A stretch of DNA of 64,000 bases from Streptomyces sp. CB01580 (lineage in GTDB: Bacteria; Actinomycetota; Actinomycetes; Streptomycetales; Streptomycetaceae): NCBI RefSeq assembly GCF_001905795.1, contig NZ_LIXJ01000003.1, forward strand, positions 1-64,000. The letters are read 5' to 3'. A program made the translations under genes and the position numbers. Shown here in pieces: positions 16,538-23,115 of this stretch. Positions within the stretch are counted from its first letter, which is position 1. The number at the start of each line of letters is the position of its first letter. Below the pieces are notes generated by a model. The model had not been told where the DNA came from and made no database searches. It worked only from the letters and a program-made list of their open reading frames with translations.

Positions 16538-17182
16538 TCAGCAGCCGTTCAGGATGCCCTGCAGTGCGCTCTTCTCGGCCGAGTCGACGCTCAGGTCGTA
16601 GTAGTGCTTCACGTGCACCCAGGCGCGTGCGTAGGTGCAGCGGTACGAGGTGCTCGGGGGAAGCCAGTTGGCCGGGTCCTTGTCGCCCTTGGCCTGGTTG
16701 ACGTTGTCCGTGACCGCGATGAGCTGAGGTCGCGTCAAGTCGTTGGCGAATGCCTGTCGTTGAGCCGTTGTCCAGCTGCTGGCACCCGACCGCCACGCTT
16801 CGGCGAGCGGCACCATGTGGTCGATGTCCAGATCGGAGGCGGCGGTCCAGGTGGCGCCGTCGTACTCCGAGTACCAGGTGCCGCTGACCGCCGCACAGCT
16901 GGAGTCCTGCTGCACGTTCGTGCCGTCGCGCTTCAGTACGACCTCGCGGGTGTTGCAGGTGCCGGACTGTGTGATCCAGTGCGGGAACTTGGACCGGCTG
17001 TAGCCGTCCGACGACCCTTCGGCCGCGACGGTGAGCTGACTCAGATACGTACGTGCGGTCGATGCGGAGACCGGGGTGGGCATGGCCGCCTGGGCGGCAG
17101 GGGCGTTGAGCAGCCCGGTCGTTGCGGCGAGGGCTGCGGATGCTGCGGCGACGGCGAGGCGACGCGCGTAGACACCTGACAT
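16538..17182 (-). CDS. Secreted HNH-family endonuclease
   Basis: The 214-aa protein has a clear Sec signal peptide (MSGVYARRLAVAAASAALAA... cleaving near AQAA, residue 32) and an HNH/GmrSD-C-terminal-like nuclease domain: LDIDHMVPLAEAW with the metal-binding His and Asp (about residue 120), then FANDLTRPQLIAVTDNVNQA and the final KHYYDLSVDSAE. Four cysteines (NTREV and SSCAA regions, SYRCTY, C-terminal GC) could form disulfides. Such extracellular nucleases occur in many Streptomyces and probably degrade environmental DNA. ATG 17182 is preceded by AAGGGAG. Confidence 0.85.
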   Translation of the reverse strand: MSGVYARRLAVAAASAALAATTGLLNAPAAQAAMPTPVSASTARTYLSQLTVAAEGSSDGYSRSKFPHWITQSGTCNTREVVLKRDGTNVQQDSSCAAVSGTWYSEYDGATWTAASDLDIDHMVPLAEAWRSGASSWTTAQRQAFANDLTRPQLIAVTDNVNQAKGDKDPANWLPPSTSYRCTYARAWVHVKHYYDLSVDSAEKSALQGILNGC

Positions 17183-17460
17183 GCGAACTCCCTTGATGTG
17201 GGGGGACGTTGGACATGCGACCGGTCGGACCCGGTCATCGTGGCGGCGCCAGGTTTCCGTGGGGTGGGCGCCAGGTAACAGAGTGGCGACATGGGCACGT
17301 CACATCAAGGGGTCTGATGAACGGGACTGGAGCGCGGGGGGCGTGCGCACGTGTCTGCGCGGGATCGTGTGCTGACGCCACGACAAGTCGACCGGGAAGG
17401 AGAAGGGTTGATGGTCCGGGCGGCCCCGGGGGCGTCGGGCCCGGCCGTTAGGGTTGCGGC

Positions 17461-17808
17461 GTGCTGACCGCGACCGTGCTCGGCGGGCGGCGGGCGCTGG
17501 ACGAGTTGACGGCCCGGCGCGGGGAGGTGGAGGCGGGCATGGCGCTCGGGCTCTCCGATCGTGAGGCGAGGCTGGAGATCGCCCGGCCCGCGGCGGCGGA
17601 CGCGTTGCTCCCAGGGCTGGACCAGACGCGGACCGTCGGGCTCGTCACGCTCCCGGGCGCGTTCGTGGGCATGCTGCTGGGCGGTGCCTCACCGGTTCAG
17701 GCGGGTGCCGTGCAACTCCTCGTGCTGGTGGCGCTGATGGCGGTGCAGTCGGTCGCCGTCACGGTCGTACTCGAATTGGTCGCGCGCGGCCGGCTGCACC
17801 AGGACTGA
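17461..17808 (+). pseudogene. C-terminal fragment of a FetB-type (UPF0014) ABC permease
   Basis: The 115 residues match the second half of FetB/YbbM iron-export permeases: LDELTARRGEVEAGMALG followed by RTVGLVTLPGAFVGMLLGGASP. A full permease is about 250-260 aa; the N-terminal membrane helices are absent and the upstream 250 bp does not encode them, nor is a FetA ATPase adjacent. A GTG at 17461 with AGGG upstream could still allow expression of the fragment. I treat it as a truncated gene; loss by deletion is the simplest explanation. Confidence 0.65.
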
Positions 17809-18055
17809 GGGCCGTGCGGACAGCGAACAGCGAACAGTGAACGGCGGACGGCGGACGGCGGGCAGCGGGTAGCGGGTAGCGAGTAGTGGGGCAGCGGGCG
17901 GCCCCCCTGCGGCCGTGACCGTGGGCGTGGCCGGGCTGCGGGCGGTGGGTACGGGTGGCGGCCGGTGGCGGGCGCGTGCGCATATGCGCCCACAGGCGTA
18001 CGCACTCCCGCGTGCACGCGGGAGCGGGGCGTTGTGCGGTGGGAGCGCGCGGCGC

Positions 18056-18101
18056 GTGTCTTCGAAGTGCCGTCGCGTGGCAGGCGGCACTTCGAAGACA
18101 C
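18056..18101. terminator. 17-bp perfect hairpin, likely bidirectional terminator
   Basis: GTGTCTTCGAAGTGCCG pairs perfectly with CGGCACTTCGAAGACAC around 12 nt, 20 bp from the HAD stop. The preceding 17,809-18,055 holds only low-complexity repeats (GCGGACG, GCGGGTA units) and a perfect palindrome CTCCCGCGTGCACGCGGGAG at 18005. Confidence 0.6.
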
Positions 18102-18121
18102 GGCCTACGGGCGCGAGGCAG

Positions 18122-18790
18122 TCAGTTCGCGTCGATGTGCAGTCGGATCGAGCCGTCGGCCGACGCTTCCACCCGCAGCCGCGTCAGGTCCTCGACGTGC
18201 GCGTCGGGCGAGAGCGCCGCCGCCCGCGGGCCGATGCCCACGATGCGCATACCCGCTGCCCGGCCGGCCGCGATGCCCGCCTCGGAGTCCTCGAAGACGA
18301 TGCAGTCCGCCGGGGCGAAGCCCAGTTCGGCCGCGCCCTTGAGGAAGCCCTCGGGGTTCGGCTTGCTGGCTCCGACGCGCTCGGCGGTGACACGGACCGT
18401 CGGCATCCGCAGGCCGGAGGCCGCCATCCTCGTACGGGCCAGTGCCTCGTCGGCCGAGGTGACCAGGGCATGCGGAAGCGCGGCGATCGCGTCCATGAAG
18501 GCGGGCGCTCCGGCGACCGGGATGACGCCGTCGGTGTCGGCGGTCTCCTCGGCGAGCATCGCCCGGTTGTCCGCGTGGTTCTGTTCCATCGGGCGGTCCG
18601 GGAGAAGCACCGCCATGGTGGCGTGGCCCTGCCGTCCGTGAACCACCTTCAGTACGGCCTCCGGGTCGAGACCTTCGCGTGATGCCCAGCGCCGCCAGCA
18701 GCGTTCCACGACGGCGTCGGAGTTCACGAGGGTGCCGTCCATGTCCAGGAGCAACGCCTTAAAAACACCTATGGTCTCTGACCTGGGCAT
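18122..18790 (-). CDS. HAD-family sugar-phosphatase-like hydrolase
   Basis: The 222-aa protein has the HAD motif I DMDGT (nucleophile Asp near residue 16), motif II in ALVTSADEALA, a Lys in VGASKPNPEGFLKGA (motif III) and motif IV IVFEDSEAGI. The cap type and sequence resemble beta-phosphoglucomutase/glycerol-3-phosphatase-like phosphatases acting on small sugar phosphates. I chose ATG 18790 because GAGGA precedes it; an alternative ATG at 18835 would place the first 15 codons inside the phage attachment site. The gene is chromosomal, and the prophage now lies directly upstream, replacing whatever preceded it. Confidence 0.85.
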   Translation of the reverse strand: MPRSETIGVFKALLLDMDGTLVNSDAVVERCWRRWASREGLDPEAVLKVVHGRQGHATMAVLLPDRPMEQNHADNRAMLAEETADTDGVIPVAGAPAFMDAIAALPHALVTSADEALARTRMAASGLRMPTVRVTAERVGASKPNPEGFLKGAAELGFAPADCIVFEDSEAGIAAGRAAGMRIVGIGPRAAALSPDAHVEDLTRLRVEASADGSIRLHIDAN

Positions 18791-18809
18791 GGGGCCATCC
18801 TCTACGCGC

Positions 18810-18836
18810 GGCTTATTTGTTTCGACATGATACAAA
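18810..18836. repeat. attL of the prophage
   Basis: GGCT..TTTGTT...CA.GATACAAA is shared with 57131-57157 at 21 of 27 positions. TTTGT/ACAAA form inverted arms around a shared central CA (18826-18827), as expected for serine-integrase sites. One side is the 5' region of the HAD gene. Confidence 0.75.
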
Positions 18837-18840
18837 GGCA

Positions 18841-18869
18841 GGGCCCCGCAGGCGCAACCTGCGGGGCCC
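18841..18869 (-). terminator. Strong terminator between hemC and attL
   Basis: GGGCCCCGCAGG pairs perfectly with CCTGCGGGGCCC around CGCAA. It lies 75 bp after the hemC stop and 50 bp before the HAD start, shielding the host gene from phage cargo transcription. Confidence 0.75.
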
Positions 18870-18943
18870 TGAGTCTCACTGTGCAGGCTGCCCGCCTCCA
18901 GGGGCAGGTCTCGGTGCCGCTCCCGTTCGTCGAGGAGTGGGTG

Positions 18944-19918
18944 TCAGTGTGGGATGCCCTCGATGATGTCGCGGGCGCCCTGGCGCAGCAGCTCGGCGCA
19001 CACGCGGGAGCCGAGCACCGCCGGGTCGTTCATGGACTCGCCCCAGAAGTGCGCATGTACGAACTTGCTCCCGTCGCGGGAGAACACCATGCCGCGGAGA
19101 CTCAGTTGCCCATCGGGCTCCGTGATGCAGTGCCCGGCGATCGGCGAATTGCAGTGCCCCCGCAGGCCGTGCAGCATGACCCGCTCGGCGGTGATCTCCG
19201 TCATGGTCTTTTCGTGGTTGAGCTGCTGGAGCAGGTAGGCGACCGCGTCATCACTCTCCCGGCATTCGAGGCCGAGCGCACCCGCGCCGACAGCCGGCAG
19301 CATCTCGGCGGCCTCGAACACCTGCCGGGTCCGGTGGCTGAGGTCGAGCCGTTCGAGTCCCGCCCACGCGAGAACCATCGCGTCCAGCTTGTGATCCATC
19401 GGCTTGCGGCCGTCGAGCTTGTCGATACGTGTGCCGACCAGGCCGCGGACCCTGATCACGTTCAGATCGGGTCGCGTCCGGAGGATCTGTGCCTTGCGGC
19501 GTACCGCCGAGGTCGCCACAGAAGCGCCGGGCGGCAGATCGGCGAGCGTCTGCACATCAGACCCCTCGGGGACGACCAGGACGTCGCGAACGTCGTCGCG
19601 CGGGAGGTACGCGGCGAAGACCAGACCGCGCGGCATGGGCACGTCGCCGGGAACGTCCTTCATGCAGTGCACGGCCATGTCGACCTGTCCGCGCTGCAAC
19701 ATCTGGTCGATCTCGCGGACGAATAAGCCCTTCCCGCCCAGCTGGGCCAAGTCGCCCTGCCATTTGTCCGCCTCGGTGGTGACCGGAACGACGTCGATAT
19801 CGAGGTTGGGTTCGATCTTGCGAAGCAGTGCCGACACGTGGTCGACCTGGGCTAGGGCCAGCGGCGAACTGCGGGTACCGATGCGCAGCTTTCGGGCGGG
19901 AAAGTCGGTCGTGGTCAT
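18944..19918 (-). CDS. hemC: Divergent hydroxymethylbilane synthase (porphobilinogen deaminase) in prophage
   Basis: The 324-aa protein matches HemC along its length, the enzyme that condenses four porphobilinogens into hydroxymethylbilane in heme/corrin synthesis. Key residues are present: RIGTRSSPLALAQ near 12-24, GGKGLFVREID (61-71), catalytic Asp88 in AVHCMKDVP, Arg140-Arg141, Arg158/Arg164 in RVRGLVGTR, and the dipyrromethane cofactor Cys256 in GHCNSPIAG. Changes from the usual form are GAGAL in place of GQGAL (211-215) and RGLV in place of RGNV. It overlaps the Nudix stop by 4 bp (ATGA). Streptomyces keep a housekeeping hemC in a hem cluster, so this is a second, phage-located copy. It may supply tetrapyrrole or have a new role. 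Confidence 0.85.
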   Translation of the reverse strand: MTTTDFPARKLRIGTRSSPLALAQVDHVSALLRKIEPNLDIDVVPVTTEADKWQGDLAQLGGKGLFVREIDQMLQRGQVDMAVHCMKDVPGDVPMPRGLVFAAYLPRDDVRDVLVVPEGSDVQTLADLPPGASVATSAVRRKAQILRTRPDLNVIRVRGLVGTRIDKLDGRKPMDHKLDAMVLAWAGLERLDLSHRTRQVFEAAEMLPAVGAGALGLECRESDDAVAYLLQQLNHEKTMTEITAERVMLHGLRGHCNSPIAGHCITEPDGQLSLRGMVFSRDGSKFVHAHFWGESMNDPAVLGSRVCAELLRQGARDIIEGIPH

Positions 19919-20379
19919 AACGTCCCTTCTTTGGATTCACGGTAGACCGCGCTACCGGGGGTCTGGAGTGACCCCACGATGCGCGCGGCTATTGCGGGGT
20001 GCAGCAGCGATTCCGCATCGGTGCGGGTGGCCCAGCGCCACGCGTCGAGTTCGTCGCGCTGCAAGGTGATGTGGTCGGCGTCGGCCTGGTGGAGCACGGG
20101 ACCGGCGAACAGGAACGCCAGCCGGTCGCGGCGGCCGGGGCGCGTGGCTTGCAGCCATTCGACGGCGAACAGGTCGTGTTCCCGTATGTCGAGGTCGAGG
20201 CCGAGTTCTTCGCGTCCTTCCCGGCGGGCAGCATCGAGGGGTGATTCGTTCTGCTCGACGATGCCGCCGGGCAACTGCCACGGTCCGCCCTTGACCGGGT
20301 GGACGATCAGCAGGTTGTCACCCGGATTGGTGATCAGCACAGAGGCGGTCAGGGGATGACCGGGGGCCGGTGGCGACAT
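19915..20379 (-). CDS. Nudix hydrolase paired with hemC
   Basis: The 154-aa protein has a canonical Nudix box (about residues 38-60: GGIVEQNESPLDAARREGRE then ELGL), with the metal-binding REGREE core. It should cleave an X-diphosphate substrate; which one is not evident. AAAGGA lies about 9 nt before ATG 20379. Its stop overlaps the hemC start, so the two proteins are translationally coupled and probably act together. A 13-bp terminator (20433-20474) separates the pair from the upstream small-gene operon, so it probably has its own promoter in 20380-20432 or is read through. Confidence 0.85.
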   Translation of the reverse strand: MSPPAPGHPLTASVLITNPGDNLLIVHPVKGGPWQLPGGIVEQNESPLDAARREGREELGLDLDIREHDLFAVEWLQATRPGRRDRLAFLFAGPVLHQADADHITLQRDELDAWRWATRTDAESLLHPAIAARIVGSLQTPGSAVYRESKEGTL

Positions 20380-20432
20380 TGGCGCATTCCTTTGCGGGCC
20401 AAGGCTGAACGAGAGGGTGAATTCCGCATGCT

Positions 20433-20474
20433 CCCGCCCCTCCCGTGCGGTGGCACCAGCGCGGGAGGGGCGGG
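20433..20474 (-). terminator. Hairpin between the small-gene operon and Nudix-hemC
   Basis: CCCGCCCCTCCCG pairs perfectly with CGGGAGGGGCGGG across 16 nt. The stem sequence resembles those of the two hairpins that bracket the CRISPR array (22748 and 23082). Confidence 0.65.
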
Positions 20475-20530
20475 TCAGGCCCGCTCCGGCCTGGGGTCCC
20501 CACCGGGCTCGGAGCGGGAGTCTTGGATCT

Positions 20531-20740
20531 CTACGGGGCCTGCGTCACCAGGTCGGCGCAACACGGTCCGGTCCACACCTCGACGTCGAGGACGTGGGCG
20601 CCGAGCTGGTCGGGGATGACGCCGACGCGGACCGTGCCGGTGGTGAGGGGCGTCTTGCACCAGATGCAGGCGCGGCCGTTGGCCTGGTCCCACGTCAGCG
20701 TTCGCGGGTTGGGCAGCGGGCGCCTGGTCGGCGCGGTCAC
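20531..20740 (-). CDS. 69-aa Cys-rich small protein
   Basis: The protein has two Cys pairs, CIWC (about residues 25-28) and CC near the end (WTGPCCADLV), spaced like a zinc-binding knuckle. It starts with GTG 20740, overlapping the previous gene by 4 bp (GTGA). It is last in a four-gene operon downstream of the XRE-TPR regulator. Such small proteins accompany XRE-TPR regulators in Streptomyces accessory DNA; the function is unknown. Confidence 0.65.
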   Translation of the reverse strand: MTAPTRRPLPNPRTLTWDQANGRACIWCKTPLTTGTVRVGVIPDQLGAHVLDVEVWTGPCCADLVTQAP

Positions 20741-20922
20741 GGCTGCTCGTCGTACGGGCGGAGACCGCGTTGCTCCCGGCACGGGTTGCACGCGTACAAC
20801 TGCCGACCCGGGCCAGAGCCCTGTTCGATGATGTCGACCAGGACCGCGGTGCCGGACGGGCCCTTGTGCCAGTGGCACCAGCCAGGGCCGGGCGGCGCGG
20901 GCGGACTCGACTGCGCGGTCAC
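20737..20922 (-). CDS. 61-aa Cys/His-rich small protein
   Basis: The start is GTG 20922, overlapping the upstream stop; the end overlaps the next gene. WCHWHKGPSG and YACNPCREQRG give a C-x-H/C-x2-C pattern that could bind zinc. It is not recognised beyond that. Confidence 0.65.
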   Translation of the reverse strand: MTAQSSPPAPPGPGWCHWHKGPSGTAVLVDIIEQGSGPGRQLYACNPCREQRGLRPYDEQP

Positions 20923-21077
20923 TGCTGCCCACCCTTGCACCGGTCGCACTGGCAGGCCGGGAATTCATGCTTCGTAGGCAGTTCCTCGACCGGGGATACC
21001 TCGGCCTTCGGGCGGACGACGCGCGTCGTCCGCCCGTGCCGGTCGACCTCGTACACCTTGAGTGTCATTGCCGACAT
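20919..21077 (-). CDS. 52-aa small protein with CxCxxC tail
   Basis: MSAMTLKVYEVDRHGRTTRV begins a short basic/beta-rich domain ending FPACQCDRCKGGQQ, a possible metal-binding tail. The start overlaps the previous gene's stop as TGATG and the end overlaps the next by 4 bp. Function is unknown. Confidence 0.65.
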   Translation of the reverse strand: MSAMTLKVYEVDRHGRTTRVVRPKAEVSPVEELPTKHEFPACQCDRCKGGQQ

Positions 21078-21286
21078 CAGGCCACCACGAGAGCGGGGCC
21101 GCTGAGGAGCGAGGTCAGGGTGTCGCGGAGAGCTTCGGCCTCCGACCGAGACAGGACGAGCGGCACTTCGGCCTGCAACTCGTCCAGGTCGTACAGCGCC
21201 ACCGGAACGCGCACTTCGCCCGTACTCGGATCGCTGTGCGGCATCGCGGCGCGCTGTGGCGAGGCGTGCCAGGACGTGACGGACAT
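21077..21286 (-). CDS. 69-aa small protein, first of the operon
   Basis: ATG 21286 follows AGGAGG at 8 nt. The predicted strand-helix protein (VRVPVALYDLDELQAEVPLV, then SRSEAEALRDTL) lacks cysteines. It leads the operon that starts just after the XRE-TPR gene and its operator-like repeats. Confidence 0.65.
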   Translation of the reverse strand: MSVTSWHASPQRAAMPHSDPSTGEVRVPVALYDLDELQAEVPLVLSRSEAEALRDTLTSLLSGPALVVA

Positions 21287-21346
21287 GCAGGGGCCTCCTA
21301 CGTCGACCGGTTGGTGGGCGATCACGGTAGAGGGCCCGCGGAGCAG

Positions 21347-21389
21347 GTAGGGGGACAGACTGTCCCCCCGTTCCAGGCTGTCCCCCTAC
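21347..21389. promoter_or_regulatory. Operator-like inverted repeats upstream of the small-gene operon
   Basis: GTAGGGGGACAG (21347) is followed at once by CTGTCCCCCC and again by CTGTCCCCCTAC (21378), so three copies of GGGGGACAG occur in 43 bp, forming nested palindromes. They lie between the XRE-TPR stop and the first small gene, a natural place for that regulator to bind. Confidence 0.5.
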
Positions 21390-22618
21390 CCAGTCGCAAT
21401 GCCGACGGCGGAAGCCAGGCGGCTGGCCTCTCCTCGAAGGGCCCGCGGGGCCGTACGCCACAAGTCCGATGCGACCGTGCGGGCGGAGGGGGTGAACGCC
21501 ACAGTCTCGGCTCCGATCTCGTGCGCGATTTTCATGACGTGCAGCGCCGCAGTTCGATCCCCGCGCTGAAGATGGCCGCGGGCAACTTCTACCCAGAGAC
21601 GGGCGCGGCGCTCGCGGGACGGCATGACGTCCGGGTCGATGTCGTCGGCGGCGCCGAGCGCGCGCCCGGCCTTCCGCAGGTCGACGTCGACGCTGACGGC
21701 GTGGAAGTCCACGTTCGCCCGACCGAAGACCGTGCTCGGGTGCACGTACGAGGTGGGCAGCGACTTCGCGACCTGGTCGCCCTTCTCCCAGTATCGCCAG
21801 GCGTCGCCCTCCCGCCCCTCGCGCGCGGCCGTCACCGCGGCGTGAAGCTGAAGCGCTCCGTAGATGCCGCGCCAGTCGTCCGGTGCGCCGTCGAGGTGGG
21901 GGCGGATCAGGTCGGCGGCCTCGTCGACGACGCGCAACGCTTCCTCCGGGTAGCTGGTTTCCCGGAGGATGTTGCCCATGTTCCAGGCGCTCGCCGCGAC
22001 GGCTGCGGGCTGATCGGCATCCTGCGCAGCCGACAGCGCGCGGTCGGCGACTACCCACGCCAGCTCGGCCGGGGCGATGTACGCGGTCGCCTGCCCGGTC
22101 AGGCGGTAGATGTCGGACAGCGCGACCAGGGCGGCTCTGCGCTCGTCGCCGTCGAGTGTGCGCGCGGCGGCCTCTCCGTCGCGGATCAGCGCCGGAAGCA
22201 GCGCTCCGACTTCGGTTCGGTTCCGGGCGGAGGTGTGCCACAGCCGCCACGTCTGATCCGACCGGCCCTGAAGCACAGCTGGAGAGACGGGCCCGGGGGA
22301 TGGAGTCGCGAGGCTCCGCGTCATGACTGCGGCCCAGATGTCCGGCATGACCGGGTGCGAGAGACGGCCGAGCGGTACCGGCTGCGCAGGGCCAGTATCG
22401 GTGCCAGTGATGACGGACAGGTCAGACACCTGAAGCGCGGCAGCCAACTTGAGCAGCAGGGTGTGGCTCCGGAGTTCCCGTTCGCCGGTCTCGATCTTCT
22501 TCAGCCAGTCGGGGCCCCGGCCGCACAGCTCCGCCAGGACAGGCCGGGTCATTCCTCGCGACTCGCGCAGGACTCGAATCCGCTCGCCAGTACTCAGATC
22601 TGATGCGGGGTGGTTCAT
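21386..22618 (-). CDS. XRE-family regulator with TPR-like C-terminus
   Basis: The 410-aa protein has an N-terminal XRE helix-turn-helix (about residues 12-66; LRESRGMTRPVLAELCGRGP, then WLKKIETGERELR) and a long helical region (about 150-400) with repeated Ala-rich helical pairs typical of TPR sensor domains. These large regulators are common in Streptomyces and often respond to small signals. It lies directly next to the CRISPR array and upstream of four small genes, which it probably controls. Confidence 0.85.
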   Translation of the reverse strand: MNHPASDLSTGERIRVLRESRGMTRPVLAELCGRGPDWLKKIETGERELRSHTLLLKLAAALQVSDLSVITGTDTGPAQPVPLGRLSHPVMPDIWAAVMTRSLATPSPGPVSPAVLQGRSDQTWRLWHTSARNRTEVGALLPALIRDGEAAARTLDGDERRAALVALSDIYRLTGQATAYIAPAELAWVVADRALSAAQDADQPAAVAASAWNMGNILRETSYPEEALRVVDEAADLIRPHLDGAPDDWRGIYGALQLHAAVTAAREGREGDAWRYWEKGDQVAKSLPTSYVHPSTVFGRANVDFHAVSVDVDLRKAGRALGAADDIDPDVMPSRERRARLWVEVARGHLQRGDRTAALHVMKIAHEIGAETVAFTPSARTVASDLWRTAPRALRGEASRLASAVGIATG

Positions 22619-22747
22619 AGTGCCCCTCCGTCTGCTGTCGGTCCCGTCAGCGTACGGGCGGGCGGCACATCAAGGGGAGGCCGAGCTGAAGCGGGACGTC
22701 CGACACCTGGCCGAGCACGGCGACGGCTGACCCCGGACGCACGAAAC

Positions 22748-22774
22748 CGCCCCTCCCGCAGTGCGGGAGGGGCG
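22748..22774 (-). terminator. Hairpin at the distal end of the CRISPR array
   Basis: CGCCCCTCCCGCA pairs perfectly with TGCGGGAGGGGCG with almost no loop. It overlaps the first bases of the degenerate terminal repeat and would stop array transcription on the minus strand. Confidence 0.7.
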
Positions 22775-22977
22775 AAACCCCGCGGGCGCAGGGACCATCG
22801 GCCATGGGTCATGACCTCGGAACACGACGTGGGAACACCCCCACGCGCGGGGACCATGCGGCCTGGCGGTGAGACTCGGCGTCCGCGTGGGGAACACCCC
22901 CGCGCGCGGGGACCAAATGTCCGCGACCTTCTGGGCGCCCGCACCGTAGGGAACACCCCCGCGCGCGCGGGGACCAT
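22772..22977 (-). CRISPR. Mini-CRISPR array, type I-E-like repeats, no cas genes
   Basis: Three clear repeats start at 22831 (27 nt), 22890 (27 nt) and 22949 (29 nt), reading GGGAACACCCCC...CGCGGGGACCA on the plus strand. A fourth, degenerate repeat (22772-22798, about 20 of 27 positions) lies exactly one 59-bp period away. The three spacers (22799-22830, 22858-22889, 22917-22948) are each 32 nt and mutually unrelated. The minus strand reads GGTCCCCGCGCGCGGGGG, the Streptomyces type I-E repeat family, so transcription should run towards lower coordinates, with the degenerate copy as the leader-distal end. The two internal repeats lack one GC of the stem. No cas gene is in the window. The array lies inside the prophage, between the lysis genes and the XRE-TPR regulator. 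Confidence 0.88.
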
Positions 22978-23081
22978 AGTTCCCGACCAGCAGCGATGCG
23001 CGTGCGAAGGCCGGGAATTCAGCACTTTCGCTGACCTCGACAATACCGGTACTGCCCGGAGCATGGCGGGAAGCAACGGAA
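22978..23081 (-). promoter_or_regulatory. Presumed CRISPR leader
   Basis: About 100 bp upstream of the first repeat (minus strand) contains no gene and is less GC-rich than its surroundings. A TTGTCG lies 17 bp from GAATTC as a weak promoter candidate. The repeat-proximal end reads ATCGCTGCTGGTCGGGAACT. Assignment rests on position only. Confidence 0.45.
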
Positions 23082-23112
23082 CGCCCCCTCCCGCAGCGTG
23101 CGGGAGGGGGCG
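23082..23112 (-). terminator. Terminator at the end of the late operon
   Basis: CGCCCCCTCCCGCA pairs perfectly with TGCGGGAGGGGGCG around GCG, immediately after the last lysis gene. It is nearly the same hairpin as at 22748, so the array sits between two like-sequence terminators. Confidence 0.75.
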
Positions 23113-23115
23113 GGG

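Noticed and set aside
22672..22730. Plus-strand GEAELKRDVRHLAEHGDG reading like a protein tail next to the array
   Set aside because: It is too short, has no upstream gene body, and lies in the promoter region of the XRE-TPR gene; possible remnant but not supported.
22799..22948. Spacer self-targeting within this window
   Set aside because: By eye no match longer than about a dozen bases to any spacer was found here; a database search is needed.
22978..23036. A possible fifth CRISPR repeat one period after 22949
   Set aside because: The expected position (23008-23036) shares only a stray GGGAA; it does not match the repeat.
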